Below, piece by piece: positions 26,734 to 35,443 of a DNA stretch of 64,000 nt (position 1 is its first letter; each line of letters opens with the position of its first letter). The notes below the pieces were generated by a model that was not told where the DNA came from, made no database searches, and worked only from the letters and a program-made list of their open reading frames with translations. The position numbers and the translations under genes are program-made. Origin of the DNA: a virus; IMG/VR virus record IMGVR_UViG_3300030116_007024, positions 1 through 64,000 of that record. One strand, 5' to 3'.

Positions 26734-27796
26734 TGAAATTAAAGCAGTTCATTTAGAAGTTACACAAAGGTGTCAAGCATCTTGTCCTATGTGCGACAGA
26801 AATGAAAACGGTGGCATAGTTAATAGACATTTAACTAATGCTGAACTTAGTTTAGCAGATTGCAAACAAATATTCAAGCCTGAATTTATTGCAAATTTAG
26901 ATAGAATGTATATGTGTGGTAATCATGGTGATCCTATTGTTGCGGAAGATACATTAGAAATATTCAAATATTTTAGAGATAATAATCCAAACATGTGGCT
27001 TAGTATGAATACTAATGCAGGAGCAAAAGACAGCGAGTGGTGGACAGAGTTAGCAAAAATATATGGGCGTATGGGTTGTGTATTGTTTAGTGTAGACGGA
27101 TTAGAAGACACTAATCATTTATATAGACAAAACGTACAATGGCCCATAGTAATGAATAGTATGCAAGCATTTATTAATGCTGGAGGACGGGCTAGATGGG
27201 ATTATATTATATTTGAACACAACGAACATCAAGTAGAAGAAGCAGAAACACTATCAAAGTTAATGGGTTTTGAAAAGTTTCAAAAAAAGAAAACAGGGCG
27301 TTTTTATTCTACTAATAAGTTTAAAACAAAAGACGAACATCAAGCAAAAAATAGAAAAGGTAAAGATACACAAAAACTTGAACTGCCAAAAGAAGAAAAG
27401 AATAAAAATAAAGCATTAGATAAAGTTGCTAAAATAGAAGAAAAATACGGCAGTATGCATGAGTATCATGATAAAGTTAAAATTGATTGTAAAGTAGCAA
27501 AAGAAAAAAACATATACATATCTGCTGAAGGATTAATGTTGCCCTGTTGTTGGACTGCTGGGCGTATGTATAAGTGGTGGTTTGAAGATCCACGTGAAGA
27601 ACAAATATGGAATTACATACAAGATAAAGATGCTATTAACACTAAAATACACGGATTACAAAGTGTAATGGAAAACGGATTTATACAGAGTATACAAAAT
27701 AGTTGGGCATTACCAAATACAAAAGCAGGTAAATTAAAAGTATGTGCCGACAAGTGCGGAGTTGAATTTGATGCATTTAAAGAACAATATACATGA
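26720..27796 (+). CDS. Radical SAM protein with C-terminal SPASM-like domain
   Basis: A 358-residue protein from ATG 26720, chosen because homology to the product of 4505-5671 begins there (IKAVHLEV versus IKKIHVEL); a longer frame to 26639 lies inside the oxygenase gene. The SAM cluster motif is CQASCPMC (Cys18, 22, 25), and MCGNHGDP replaces GGE. Near the C-terminus KIDCKVAKEKN, LPCCWTAG and CADKCG give the cysteines of a SPASM-like auxiliary-cluster domain. The central Lys/Glu-rich stretch is specific to this copy. Substrate unknown; it adjoins two oxygenases. Confidence 0.85.
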   Translation: MYQYNEIKAVHLEVTQRCQASCPMCDRNENGGIVNRHLTNAELSLADCKQIFKPEFIANLDRMYMCGNHGDPIVAEDTLEIFKYFRDNNPNMWLSMNTNAGAKDSEWWTELAKIYGRMGCVLFSVDGLEDTNHLYRQNVQWPIVMNSMQAFINAGGRARWDYIIFEHNEHQVEEAETLSKLMGFEKFQKKKTGRFYSTNKFKTKDEHQAKNRKGKDTQKLELPKEEKNKNKALDKVAKIEEKYGSMHEYHDKVKIDCKVAKEKNIYISAEGLMLPCCWTAGRMYKWWFEDPREEQIWNYIQDKDAINTKIHGLQSVMENGFIQSIQNSWALPNTKAGKLKVCADKCGVEFDAFKEQYT

Positions 27797-28313
27797 ATAT
27801 TTTATATGTTACGCAGGAGGTTGGCATGGAGATTTTATACATGATTTATTAAGTTTTAAATATCATGGTGTACGTGAACATGGACTAATTGAAGACTGGA
27901 GGAAAACATATCCAAACCATATATACATAGTTCCGTATAGTGTAAAAAATAATCGTTACAGAGTTTTTAATTGGTGGGAAAAAATTGGCAGGCGTAAACA
28001 TAGTGAAACAAATTTAAAAGACTATTATAAAAATTGTATAGACGATACACATAAAAATCTTAGTCAGCCAGATGTATATCCGCTAGATATTGATTTATTT
28101 TTAGACGAAAGCAACATGTTATATGTTAATTGGTTCTTTAGCCAGTTTAATATAGTGTGGTCGGAAAGAATGGAGATGCGGTATGTACAATTTAAAAAAT
28201 ACGAGTATTTTATGAACGAATTAGATAATAATTTTTTAGGAGAAATTAATGACGTCGACTTTTTGCATCCTGCCGTGGATGCACATCGCAACAAATTCTA
28301 CAGGAAACCTTAG
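27771..28313 (+). CDS. Uncharacterised protein with P-loop-like N-terminus
   Basis: A 180-residue protein from ATG 27771, 26 bases inside the radical SAM gene; an in-frame ATG at 27744 is possible. YFICYAGGWHGDFIHDLLSF near residues 10-29 is a strand, glycine-rich loop and helix resembling the phosphate loop of sulfotransferase-like P-loop proteins. The product of 47917-48861 has a comparable SGTAGDFFSQF segment. The rest is Tyr/Trp/Asn-rich with no clear motif. Its 3' end overlaps the next gene by 65 bases, but that gene has its own Shine-Dalgarno, so both frames are accepted. Function uncertain. Confidence 0.55.
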   Translation: MHLKNNIHEYFICYAGGWHGDFIHDLLSFKYHGVREHGLIEDWRKTYPNHIYIVPYSVKNNRYRVFNWWEKIGRRKHSETNLKDYYKNCIDDTHKNLSQPDVYPLDIDLFLDESNMLYVNWFFSQFNIVWSERMEMRYVQFKKYEYFMNELDNNFLGEINDVDFLHPAVDAHRNKFYRKP

Positions 28314-29421
28314 GGTTTGTTGTAATGCAGTACCTACAAAAAGTTATATCTATAAGTCTGATGGAAAGCCATATAAACTATTTAGAGATGATATTAATGA
28401 AGCATGGCATTCTGAATCATATAAAAGCATACGACAAGACTTTTTAAATGGAAATAAACCTGAAATATGCGAACGATGTTTTAGAGAAGAAGATGCAGGA
28501 TTAAAAAGTGCAAGGCAAAGTGCTAATGAACAATGGGGTACAGAATGCAGTATGACAACTACTCCTAAAATGGATATACGTTATGTTGATTTACGTCTAG
28601 GTAATTTGTGCAATTTAAAGTGCAGAATGTGCAATCCATATTCATCTAGTATATGGGCAAAAGAATGGAATAAAGTAGTTACAAAAGAAGAACAAATTTC
28701 ACAAGATGAAGTTACTAGACTTGCACAAATGGATTGGCCTACAAAGGATAAAACGTGGGATAATATAAAAGAAATAATGCCTAGTGTAGAAATGATATAT
28801 TTTACTGGAGGCGAACCTACATTAACATTGCAACAAATGTCATTATTAGAATATTGTATTGATAATAATTACACAAACGTTACATTAAAATACAATACTA
28901 ATTTAACTAACATACCAGAACGTATGTTAGACTTGTGGAAGAACTTTAAAAAAATTAAAGTTAACGCAAGTATAGATGCAACATACAGACTTAACAGATA
29001 TATACGTTATCCTAGTGACTTTGAAGAAATTGAAAATAATTTAGAAATACTAGGCAACCTTCCAAACGTAAATATACAAATACACACTACTGTTCAAATG
29101 TATAACATAATGAAATTGGACAGAATATTACAGTATTTTGCAGACTATGATCACTATTTAAATATATTAAACCATCCTGAATATTTAAACATTCGTGTAC
29201 TAAAGCAACGACATAAAGAGTTAGTAACAGATCGTTTAGAACGATCATGGAAAGCAGGAGTACAAAATGAAAAGATTAAAGGTATAATTAAATATATGCA
29301 AGAAGACTGGTCAGACAAATGGCCGGAATTTGTTGCCTACACAAAAAACGTTGATAAACAACGTAATGAAACCATTTTAGAACATATAGAGGAATTCAAT
29401 GAAGATTGCAATGACTGGTAA
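28249..29421 (+). CDS. N-terminal-twitch radical SAM protein
   Basis: A 390-residue protein and a textbook example of the family in this window. The N-terminal domain has TFCILPWMH (Cys6), LRVCCNA (Cys24, Cys25) and CERCFREE (Cys74, Cys77), which would bind an auxiliary [4Fe-4S] cluster. DLRLGNLCNLKCRMC (Cys121, 125, 128) is the radical SAM site, followed by FTGGEPT. The start is fixed by a TAGGAGAA ribosome site 8 bases upstream, despite a 65-base overlap with the previous gene. Substrate unknown. Confidence 0.9.
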   Translation: MTSTFCILPWMHIATNSTGNLRVCCNAVPTKSYIYKSDGKPYKLFRDDINEAWHSESYKSIRQDFLNGNKPEICERCFREEDAGLKSARQSANEQWGTECSMTTTPKMDIRYVDLRLGNLCNLKCRMCNPYSSSIWAKEWNKVVTKEEQISQDEVTRLAQMDWPTKDKTWDNIKEIMPSVEMIYFTGGEPTLTLQQMSLLEYCIDNNYTNVTLKYNTNLTNIPERMLDLWKNFKKIKVNASIDATYRLNRYIRYPSDFEEIENNLEILGNLPNVNIQIHTTVQMYNIMKLDRILQYFADYDHYLNILNHPEYLNIRVLKQRHKELVTDRLERSWKAGVQNEKIKGIIKYMQEDWSDKWPEFVAYTKNVDKQRNETILEHIEEFNEDCNDW

Positions 29422-29971
29422 TCCTGAATATGGATTAGCAAAATCATTTAAAAAAATAAGTCCTGAAACAGAATTTTTTAGTAGAGAAACTGGTTGGGAT
29501 TTTGGTAATATTTTAACACGAAAAAAATTAGCAGATCATTTAAATGCTGAAGGATTTAATGTGTTTATTAATAGTAGTGCTTTAAATAATTTTAATCAAT
29601 GTTTATTACTAGAACAAATCTGGGATAGATGGAAGTTAACAGAACGACCTAAACAAATTATTTGTATTGGAAGCACTATTGATAGAGTCTCAAAAGGAAG
29701 TGATTGGATTTATGGTACTGAAAAACATGCATTAAAACAAATGTGCAATGGACTTAGTTTATTAGGAGTATGGAGTGAAATACAATGTAAAGTCACATAC
29801 ATTAGTTTTGGCTCACTTCGCACTCCTAAAGTTACACAAAAACACCCTGATAGGCGACTTATGGATGTTAATAAAGCCGCTACATATATTAAATGGGTAT
29901 TAGATCAACCCCAAGACATAAGTTTAAATGAACTTAGTATAGACCCAAAGCAGATTTTAGCAGATGACTGA
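29399..29971 (+). CDS. Short-chain dehydrogenase/reductase-like protein
   Basis: A 190-residue protein. KIAMTGNPEYGLAKSFKK is a shortened Rossmann dinucleotide loop, FINSSALNNF resembles the NNAG-type strand-4 segment, QIICIGSTID the catalytic Ser strand, and YGTEKHALKQM the Y-x-x-x-K catalytic pair. It is shorter than typical SDRs (about 250), with much of the substrate-binding C-terminus missing. It is sandwiched between two N-terminal-twitch radical SAM genes with overlaps of 23 and 8 bases. A GAGG ribosome site 6 bases upstream supports the start. It could reduce or epimerise a product of those enzymes. Confidence 0.65.
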   Translation: MKIAMTGNPEYGLAKSFKKISPETEFFSRETGWDFGNILTRKKLADHLNAEGFNVFINSSALNNFNQCLLLEQIWDRWKLTERPKQIICIGSTIDRVSKGSDWIYGTEKHALKQMCNGLSLLGVWSEIQCKVTYISFGSLRTPKVTQKHPDRRLMDVNKAATYIKWVLDQPQDISLNELSIDPKQILADD

Positions 29972-31361
29972 TACATTTTGTGCCTTACCTTGGCTACATT
30001 TAAGTACTAGACCCGATGGTGCAATGCGAGTTTGTTGTACTGCAAATGCGTCATCTGTAGGTGCAACAAATGAGAAACTGTACGGAGGTAAGCAAGGCGA
30101 ATTACGTACAGAAGATGGCACTCCAGCAAATTTAAATAATTCTGATTTTTTGTCCTCATGGAATAATACGTATATGAAAAATGTACGTAAGCAAATGATG
30201 AACGGGCAAGAACCTCCTAGTTGTCATAAGTGTTATAAAGAAGAACGTGCAGGACATAATTCTAAACGTATGTGGGAAACACGTTATTGGGCAGACTATG
30301 GATATACAAAAGAAAAGTTAATAGCAGAAACAAGTGTTGACGGAGAAATAGAACCTAAAGTACGTTATATTGATTTACGTTTAGGTACTAAGTGCCAATT
30401 GGCTTGTGTTATGTGTTCACCACACGATTCAAGTGGATGGGTTAAAGAATGGATAGACATACATAACGAATGGACACTACCTGAATTAAAAGAAATTAAT
30501 CAATGGCACGGTGGCGGTAAAGACGAATGGGGTGCAACATATAATTGGCATAAAGATAATCCTGTATTTTGGGAGCAACTATATAGTCAAATTCCACATA
30601 TGGAACAGTTATATTTTGCAGGTGGCGAAAGCACTATTATAGACGAGCATTATGAATTACTTGACAAAGTAATAGAAATGGGTTATAATGAAAAGATAGA
30701 ATTACGATATAATAGTAATGGCATAGAACTTCCTGATCGTTTATTAGAATTATGGACAAAATTTAGAAAAGTTAGATTTCATTATTCAGTAGATGCAATA
30801 GGCAAACAAAATGATTTTATACGTTACCCTAGCGAATGGAGTCATACTGAAAAACAATTTTGGCGTTTAAATAACGACACATCAAACAACGTGGAGGTAA
30901 CTGTTGCATGTGCAGTAAATGCACTCAACATATATTACATTCCTGATTTTTTAAAATGGAAACTTGAACAAGGTTTTACAAAAATTAATATGTGGCCATT
31001 TGGGGCAGGTGGTATTAATTATCATTTTGTATATTGGCCTGCTTACCTTAATGTTAAATCACTTCCTATTGGTTTTAAAGAACAATGTGAAGCAAAGTAT
31101 GAGGAATTTTATCCTTGGTGGGAAAAAAATTGGGAGAAAGGCGTTCCGTCTTGGCATAAAGGAAAAGTAACATACGATAAATGGCGAGAAGCAAGTTACG
31201 GTATTAAACGATTACAAGGAATGATTAAGTTTATGAAATCAGAAGATTGGTCTATTCGTGTACCGCAGTTTAAACAGTATATAGATTCCTTAGCAAAACA
31301 TAGAAAAATGCCATTTAAGGAATACTTTCCGGAGATGCATAGTGCCATCGCAGATCAATGA
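29964..31361 (+). CDS. N-terminal-twitch radical SAM protein
   Basis: A 465-residue protein. Auxiliary-cluster-type cysteines are in TFCALPWLH (Cys6), MRVCCTA (Cys24, Cys25) and CHKCYKEE (Cys87, Cys90). The radical SAM site is LRLGTKCQLACVMC (Cys144, 148, 151), followed by YFAGGEST. It is longer than its neighbours because of an extended loop after CC and a C-terminal tail rich in Trp and Lys. It overlaps the following radical SAM gene by 20 bases. Substrate unknown. Confidence 0.88.
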   Translation: MTDTFCALPWLHLSTRPDGAMRVCCTANASSVGATNEKLYGGKQGELRTEDGTPANLNNSDFLSSWNNTYMKNVRKQMMNGQEPPSCHKCYKEERAGHNSKRMWETRYWADYGYTKEKLIAETSVDGEIEPKVRYIDLRLGTKCQLACVMCSPHDSSGWVKEWIDIHNEWTLPELKEINQWHGGGKDEWGATYNWHKDNPVFWEQLYSQIPHMEQLYFAGGESTIIDEHYELLDKVIEMGYNEKIELRYNSNGIELPDRLLELWTKFRKVRFHYSVDAIGKQNDFIRYPSEWSHTEKQFWRLNNDTSNNVEVTVACAVNALNIYYIPDFLKWKLEQGFTKINMWPFGAGGINYHFVYWPAYLNVKSLPIGFKEQCEAKYEEFYPWWEKNWEKGVPSWHKGKVTYDKWREASYGIKRLQGMIKFMKSEDWSIRVPQFKQYIDSLAKHRKMPFKEYFPEMHSAIADQ

Positions 31362-32475
31362 AACTATATGTATATTGCCATGGGTGCATCATTATATATC
31401 ACAAAATCATGATGTGCGTCCTTGTTGTACATCATGGGATTTAACGTTAGGCAATATAACTAAAAATACTTTATCATATATTGATAAAGATATTCCGATG
31501 CAAAAACTAAGACAAAAAATGCAAGATGGTATAAAGCCTAAAACATGTTTAGAATGTTTTCAACGTGAGAAAAATGGTAATAGAAGTCCACGCCAAGAAT
31601 TTAATCATCTATATAATGAAGAGCTTGAGGATATTTTAAATAATAAACCTGTAAAGAAAAAATATCTAGAAGTAAATTTTAGTAATTTATGTAATGCTAG
31701 ATGTAAATCTTGTTCTCCATTAAACAGTACACAATGGTATGAGACTGCTAGAAAATTAAAGGATTGGGAATATTATGATGATCTAGGAAAGTTACCACAC
31801 AATGTTGATTGGGATAACATAGATATTGATTGGCAAGAATTAGATTTAATAAAAATATTAGGTGGTGAGCCGTTTTTACATCCTGATAATGAAAAAATTA
31901 TACAACGTATTTTTGATAAAGGACAGCCTGAAAAATGTAGTTTAGAAGTGTTTACTAATGCAAGCATATTTCCAGATAATAATATGATTGAAGCATTAAA
32001 AAGATTTAAACGTGTTGAAATAAATTTAAGTATTGACGGACTAAGAGAAACATACGAATATATAAGAACTGGACTAAATTTTAATGAAGTATTAGAAGTA
32101 ATTGCAAAATGGAATGAAGTAGATATACCTAATAAACGATTAGGATTTCAAATGTTAGTGCAAGTTGATAATATTTTACAAGTAGCAGAATATGATAAAT
32201 TTTTTAAAGAATTTGTAAACTATAATGGTAACACAGAAAAAAGTTACATGCATTATAATATTTTAACTAATCCAGTATGGCTTCGTCCTAGGAATGCTTC
32301 TGATAATGATAAAGCAAAAGCGATTAAATATTTAGAAGCATATATGGAAATTGATGAAGGATTACAAAAAAGAGATTATGCTAAATTCAAAACAATTATA
32401 AAAGAATTACAACAACCTGCAGAAGATAGATATAAATTAGAACAATTTAATAAAGTATTCCATGGAACATCCTAA
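31342..32475 (+). CDS. N-terminal-twitch radical SAM protein
   Basis: A 377-residue protein. The start is a GTG with a GGAG ribosome site 7 bases upstream; no in-frame ATG precedes the conserved N-terminal ICILPWVHH. Auxiliary cysteines: Cys10, Cys28/29 (VRPCCTSW), Cys69/72 (CLECFQRE). SAM site: NLCNARCKSC (Cys117, 121, 124), then ILGGEPFLHP. It is the third radical SAM gene in a block of four, broken only by the SDR-like gene. Substrate unknown. Confidence 0.88.
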   Translation: MPSQINETICILPWVHHYISQNHDVRPCCTSWDLTLGNITKNTLSYIDKDIPMQKLRQKMQDGIKPKTCLECFQREKNGNRSPRQEFNHLYNEELEDILNNKPVKKKYLEVNFSNLCNARCKSCSPLNSTQWYETARKLKDWEYYDDLGKLPHNVDWDNIDIDWQELDLIKILGGEPFLHPDNEKIIQRIFDKGQPEKCSLEVFTNASIFPDNNMIEALKRFKRVEINLSIDGLRETYEYIRTGLNFNEVLEVIAKWNEVDIPNKRLGFQMLVQVDNILQVAEYDKFFKEFVNYNGNTEKSYMHYNILTNPVWLRPRNASDNDKAKAIKYLEAYMEIDEGLQKRDYAKFKTIIKELQQPAEDRYKLEQFNKVFHGTS

Positions 32476-33772
32476 ACCAGAAGATGGCAATATAGTAGCA
32501 AAACATTTTTGTGCATTGCCGTTTACACAATTTAGTACATTTAATCATGGACGACATAGACTATGTTGTATGGCACAAGAGCCCGAAGTTGATAACCCTA
32601 CAGATGATTTAGAAACTGTATGGAATGGCGATTATATGAAAAATGTACGTAAACGAATGCATGCCGGAGAAGCATTAAAAGAATGTAGGGATTGTTATGA
32701 TTTAGAACGTCAAGGCATAATGAGCGATAGGCAATGGGAAAATATCCAAAATAAGGATATAGTTGAAAAGGAAATTGCAACATGGGAACAAAACAATTAC
32801 AATATAGAGGCACCGATAATATACGATTTGCGTTTAGGCAACAGGTGCAATCTTCAATGCTCTATGTGCAGTGGCATACACAGCCACTTGGTACATGTAG
32901 AACGTTCAAAAATGGTAGCCCAAGGTAAAAACTTTTTTAGCGGACATCGTCCTTATGTATATGGCGAAGCATTAACTGGACAAACATATTCTAAAAAAGA
33001 TGCATTATTAGCAAGTTCAGTTGACTGGAGTTACATATTAAACAATACTGCTAATGTAAAACAAATAAAAATTATAGGCGGCGAACCTACTATTAGCGAA
33101 GATTTGTTTGAGTTAATGGACGCCTGTGTAGAACGTAATCATGCAAAAAATATTGAGTTACAATTTTTTACTAATGCCACAAACTTTACAGATACGTTTT
33201 TAGATAACTTAACAAAGTTTAAAGGTACTAAAATTACAACAAGTATAGATGGCTGGGGCGAAATGAATGATTATATTCGTTATCCTAGTAAGTGGGATCA
33301 TATATGGGAAAATTTTACTAAGTTAGTTGATGTAAGTAAAGAACATAAAAAAGTTAAAGTACGACTTAGTACTGTATCACAAATTACTAATATATGGCAT
33401 TTAAAAAAGTTTTACAAAAATTTATTTGAGTTCCAAGAAAGTACACCAGTAAGAATAGGTTTAAGTTCTAATCAATTAGTAGATCCAGATTATTATAATG
33501 TTAGATATGCTCCGCTGTTTATGAAAACGCTTGCAAGATCGGCATTAACAGAATTTTTAAATGATATTAAAAGTTCTTACTGGTATAATGAAACGTTTAA
33601 GGAACCTGTAGAAGATATTATTAAATGGATGGAGCCGGAAAATCATATTGAAAACGACGAAGTATTAAAAAAATATATCCATGTTACACAGGATTATGAT
33701 ACGTTTCGTAAAGTAGATATAAGAGAAGTATCACCTGCATTTGATTATATTAAATCATATTGCGGCTTGTAA
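32462..33772 (+). CDS. N-terminal-twitch radical SAM protein
   Basis: A 436-residue protein. Auxiliary cysteines: HFCALPF (Cys17), HRLCCMA (Cys35, Cys36) and CRDCYDLE (Cys75, Cys78). SAM site: DLRLGNRCNLQCSMC (Cys129, 133, 136), followed by IIGGEPT. A roughly 50-residue insertion separates the SAM site from GGE. It is the last gene of this plus-strand run; its 3' end overlaps the converging oxygenase gene by 18 bases. Substrate unknown. Confidence 0.88.
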   Translation: MEHPKPEDGNIVAKHFCALPFTQFSTFNHGRHRLCCMAQEPEVDNPTDDLETVWNGDYMKNVRKRMHAGEALKECRDCYDLERQGIMSDRQWENIQNKDIVEKEIATWEQNNYNIEAPIIYDLRLGNRCNLQCSMCSGIHSHLVHVERSKMVAQGKNFFSGHRPYVYGEALTGQTYSKKDALLASSVDWSYILNNTANVKQIKIIGGEPTISEDLFELMDACVERNHAKNIELQFFTNATNFTDTFLDNLTKFKGTKITTSIDGWGEMNDYIRYPSKWDHIWENFTKLVDVSKEHKKVKVRLSTVSQITNIWHLKKFYKNLFEFQESTPVRIGLSSNQLVDPDYYNVRYAPLFMKTLARSALTEFLNDIKSSYWYNETFKEPVEDIIKWMEPENHIENDEVLKKYIHVTQDYDTFRKVDIREVSPAFDYIKSYCGL

Positions 33773-34582
33773 TTTACTAACAAGTTCAGGTAATGTATTA
33801 CTAGTAGATTTCATTGTTTTTACATCAATATCATTTTCCCACATTTGACATTTTTCGCCCCACACAACAGAATGATTCATTACATTAGAATTAAATATCC
33901 AAATAGATTTAGGTGGAAATGTTACAAATGTTACTGGTAAACCAGCATAGTCATTTTCTCCGTTCCATATTACTTCGTTTCTTAATTCAAAAATAAAATC
34001 GTGTATGTTCATATCTTTATATCTTGTTTTATCTGCAACACGATCGAATAAAAGATTAATATGTTCACCTATTGCAAGTGTTCTAGGTTTATAACTAAGA
34101 TTAATTGACATTCGTAATTGATGTTCTGTGCCAGTATGATCACCATCAAGTAAATCTAAATGTTGCCTATTATATACAAGTGTATTATATCGATGACTTA
34201 AACATTCCATATCACCTTTATAATTAGGAAATAATTGTTTTTGAAACTCAATCCATGCTTGATGAGTACGCCTGTGCATTTTACGAAAAACATTTGTATC
34301 GTTTTCATCTAAATCTAAATCACGAAATAATCTATGACGTTCGGACCAATCTTCCTTTAATACTTCACGTGGAAACATTGGCGGTTCCCATCTGTTATTT
34401 TTAGTAGTATATGTAGGAATTTTATCCATCCAATAGTCGTAAGGAAAATCAGGAATGTTAACGCCATCTAAAACTATAAAATCATTACGTTCAAAAGGCT
34501 CAGTTAAGTCTTTTACTTCGTTAACTGTAATAATATTAAAGCCTCGATACTCCGGGGCAACTGCTAGTAATGTATTTTTCAT
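33755..34582 (-). CDS. Putative Fe(II)/2OG-type oxygenase
   Basis: A 275-residue minus-strand gene converging with a radical SAM gene and diverging from an SGNH-like gene. RQHLDLLDGDHTG (His141, Asp143) supplies an H-x-D facial pair, and NVMNHSVVWG (His237) the distal His, following a strand-rich region with FPPKSIWIFNSN. No arginine for 2-oxoglutarate can be assigned with confidence. The iron-oxygenase fold is probable, the reaction unknown. An AATAAATA late-promoter-like box lies 26 bases upstream of the start. Confidence 0.6.
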   Translation of the reverse strand: MKNTLLAVAPEYRGFNIITVNEVKDLTEPFERNDFIVLDGVNIPDFPYDYWMDKIPTYTTKNNRWEPPMFPREVLKEDWSERHRLFRDLDLDENDTNVFRKMHRRTHQAWIEFQKQLFPNYKGDMECLSHRYNTLVYNRQHLDLLDGDHTGTEHQLRMSINLSYKPRTLAIGEHINLLFDRVADKTRYKDMNIHDFIFELRNEVIWNGENDYAGLPVTFVTFPPKSIWIFNSNVMNHSVVWGEKCQMWENDIDVKTMKSTSNTLPELVSKLQAAI

Positions 34583-34585
34583 GAT

Positions 34586-34593
34586 GATAAATA
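34586..34593 (+). promoter_or_regulatory. Probable T4-type late promoter box (GATAAATA)
   Basis: GATAAATA differs at one base from the T4 late consensus TATAAATA and lies 31 bases before the ATG at 34625. It sits in the 42-base gap between two divergent genes, facing an oppositely oriented box. Confidence 0.45.
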
Positions 34594-34608
34594 TTTGTGG
34601 TTCAACTC

Positions 34609-34616
34609 TATTTATT
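34609..34616 (-). promoter_or_regulatory. Probable T4-type late promoter box (AATAAATA)
   Basis: On the minus strand this reads AATAAATA, one base off TATAAATA, 26 bases before the start of the minus-strand oxygenase at 34582. The same variant precedes the small-protein gene at 61912. Confidence 0.45.
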
Positions 34617-34624
34617 AATCAATT

Positions 34625-35443
34625 ATGAAAGAATATTTTAAAGACGACAAACTTACTGTCGCCTGTGTTGGTACTCAGCATACATATGGCATGAGTTACC
34701 CAGACGGAGAGTACCCTTATGAAAAAACGTGGCCTGGTAAACTAGCAGAAAAGACAGGGTATAATGTTTTAAACTTTGGTGTTACAGGTTCGAGTATTAC
34801 TCCGTTTGGTGAACGTATACTAAGAATTCAAGATATGTATAGACCAGATGTATGGATACTAGAAATACCTATGGGCGAAAAAGTAACAATAGGATACGAA
34901 GAGCCTGATGAAATAGAGAAAGATAGTCAGTTATTCACACATACACGAGTACAAGGTCCAGATTGGGAATTAGGATCTAATAGTAAAGATTGTAGAATTA
35001 ATTTTGGGCGGGGCGAATTAGAAAGCCAAGAAGATATACAATATCTTCAAGAAGAAAAGTTTAATTTAATTACTAGTAAATGGAAATCAATAACACAAGA
35101 AGATTTGATGGGCTGGGCAAAAATATTTGCATGGCAAGTAGATAGGAATATGCATCATATAAGATACACACAAGAAGTATTCTGTATACAATGTATAATG
35201 GAATCTTTTGATAAACCATTTATGATGTTTCAATGGAATTGGAACATGTTTAAATCTCCATTTGTAGAATTATTAAATAAAGAATATTGGTTAGACAAAT
35301 CATATTCTGGTAATTTAAAACGAACACTAAAAAAAAGTAGGCCTGATTTTTGGGCAGATAGTCAACATCTAAACGAAAAGGGCATGGACTATATAGCAAC
35401 GCAAATTTATGACGATCTTGACAGAATTATGGCAAAAAAATAA
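34625..35443 (+). CDS. SGNH-hydrolase-like protein with altered block I
   Basis: A 272-residue protein with SGNH architecture: VACVGTQHTYG near residues 12-22 takes the place of block I, NFGVTGSSITPFGERIL corresponds to blocks II/III, and ADSQHLNEKGMDYIA near the C-terminus is block V with Asp and His retained. The nucleophilic Ser of block I (G-D-S) appears to be replaced by Gln in G-T-Q. The enzyme may be inactive, bind carbohydrate, or use another residue. It opens a plus-strand run behind a late-promoter-like box. Confidence 0.6.
   Translation: MKEYFKDDKLTVACVGTQHTYGMSYPDGEYPYEKTWPGKLAEKTGYNVLNFGVTGSSITPFGERILRIQDMYRPDVWILEIPMGEKVTIGYEEPDEIEKDSQLFTHTRVQGPDWELGSNSKDCRINFGRGELESQEDIQYLQEEKFNLITSKWKSITQEDLMGWAKIFAWQVDRNMHHIRYTQEVFCIQCIMESFDKPFMMFQWNWNMFKSPFVELLNKEYWLDKSYSGNLKRTLKKSRPDFWADSQHLNEKGMDYIATQIYDDLDRIMAKK

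Noticed and set aside
33766-33784. CTTGT...ACAAG inverted repeat as a bidirectional terminator between converging genes
   Set aside because: The stem is only five base pairs with a nine-base loop, no GC-rich core and no T tract; it lies within both coding ends.
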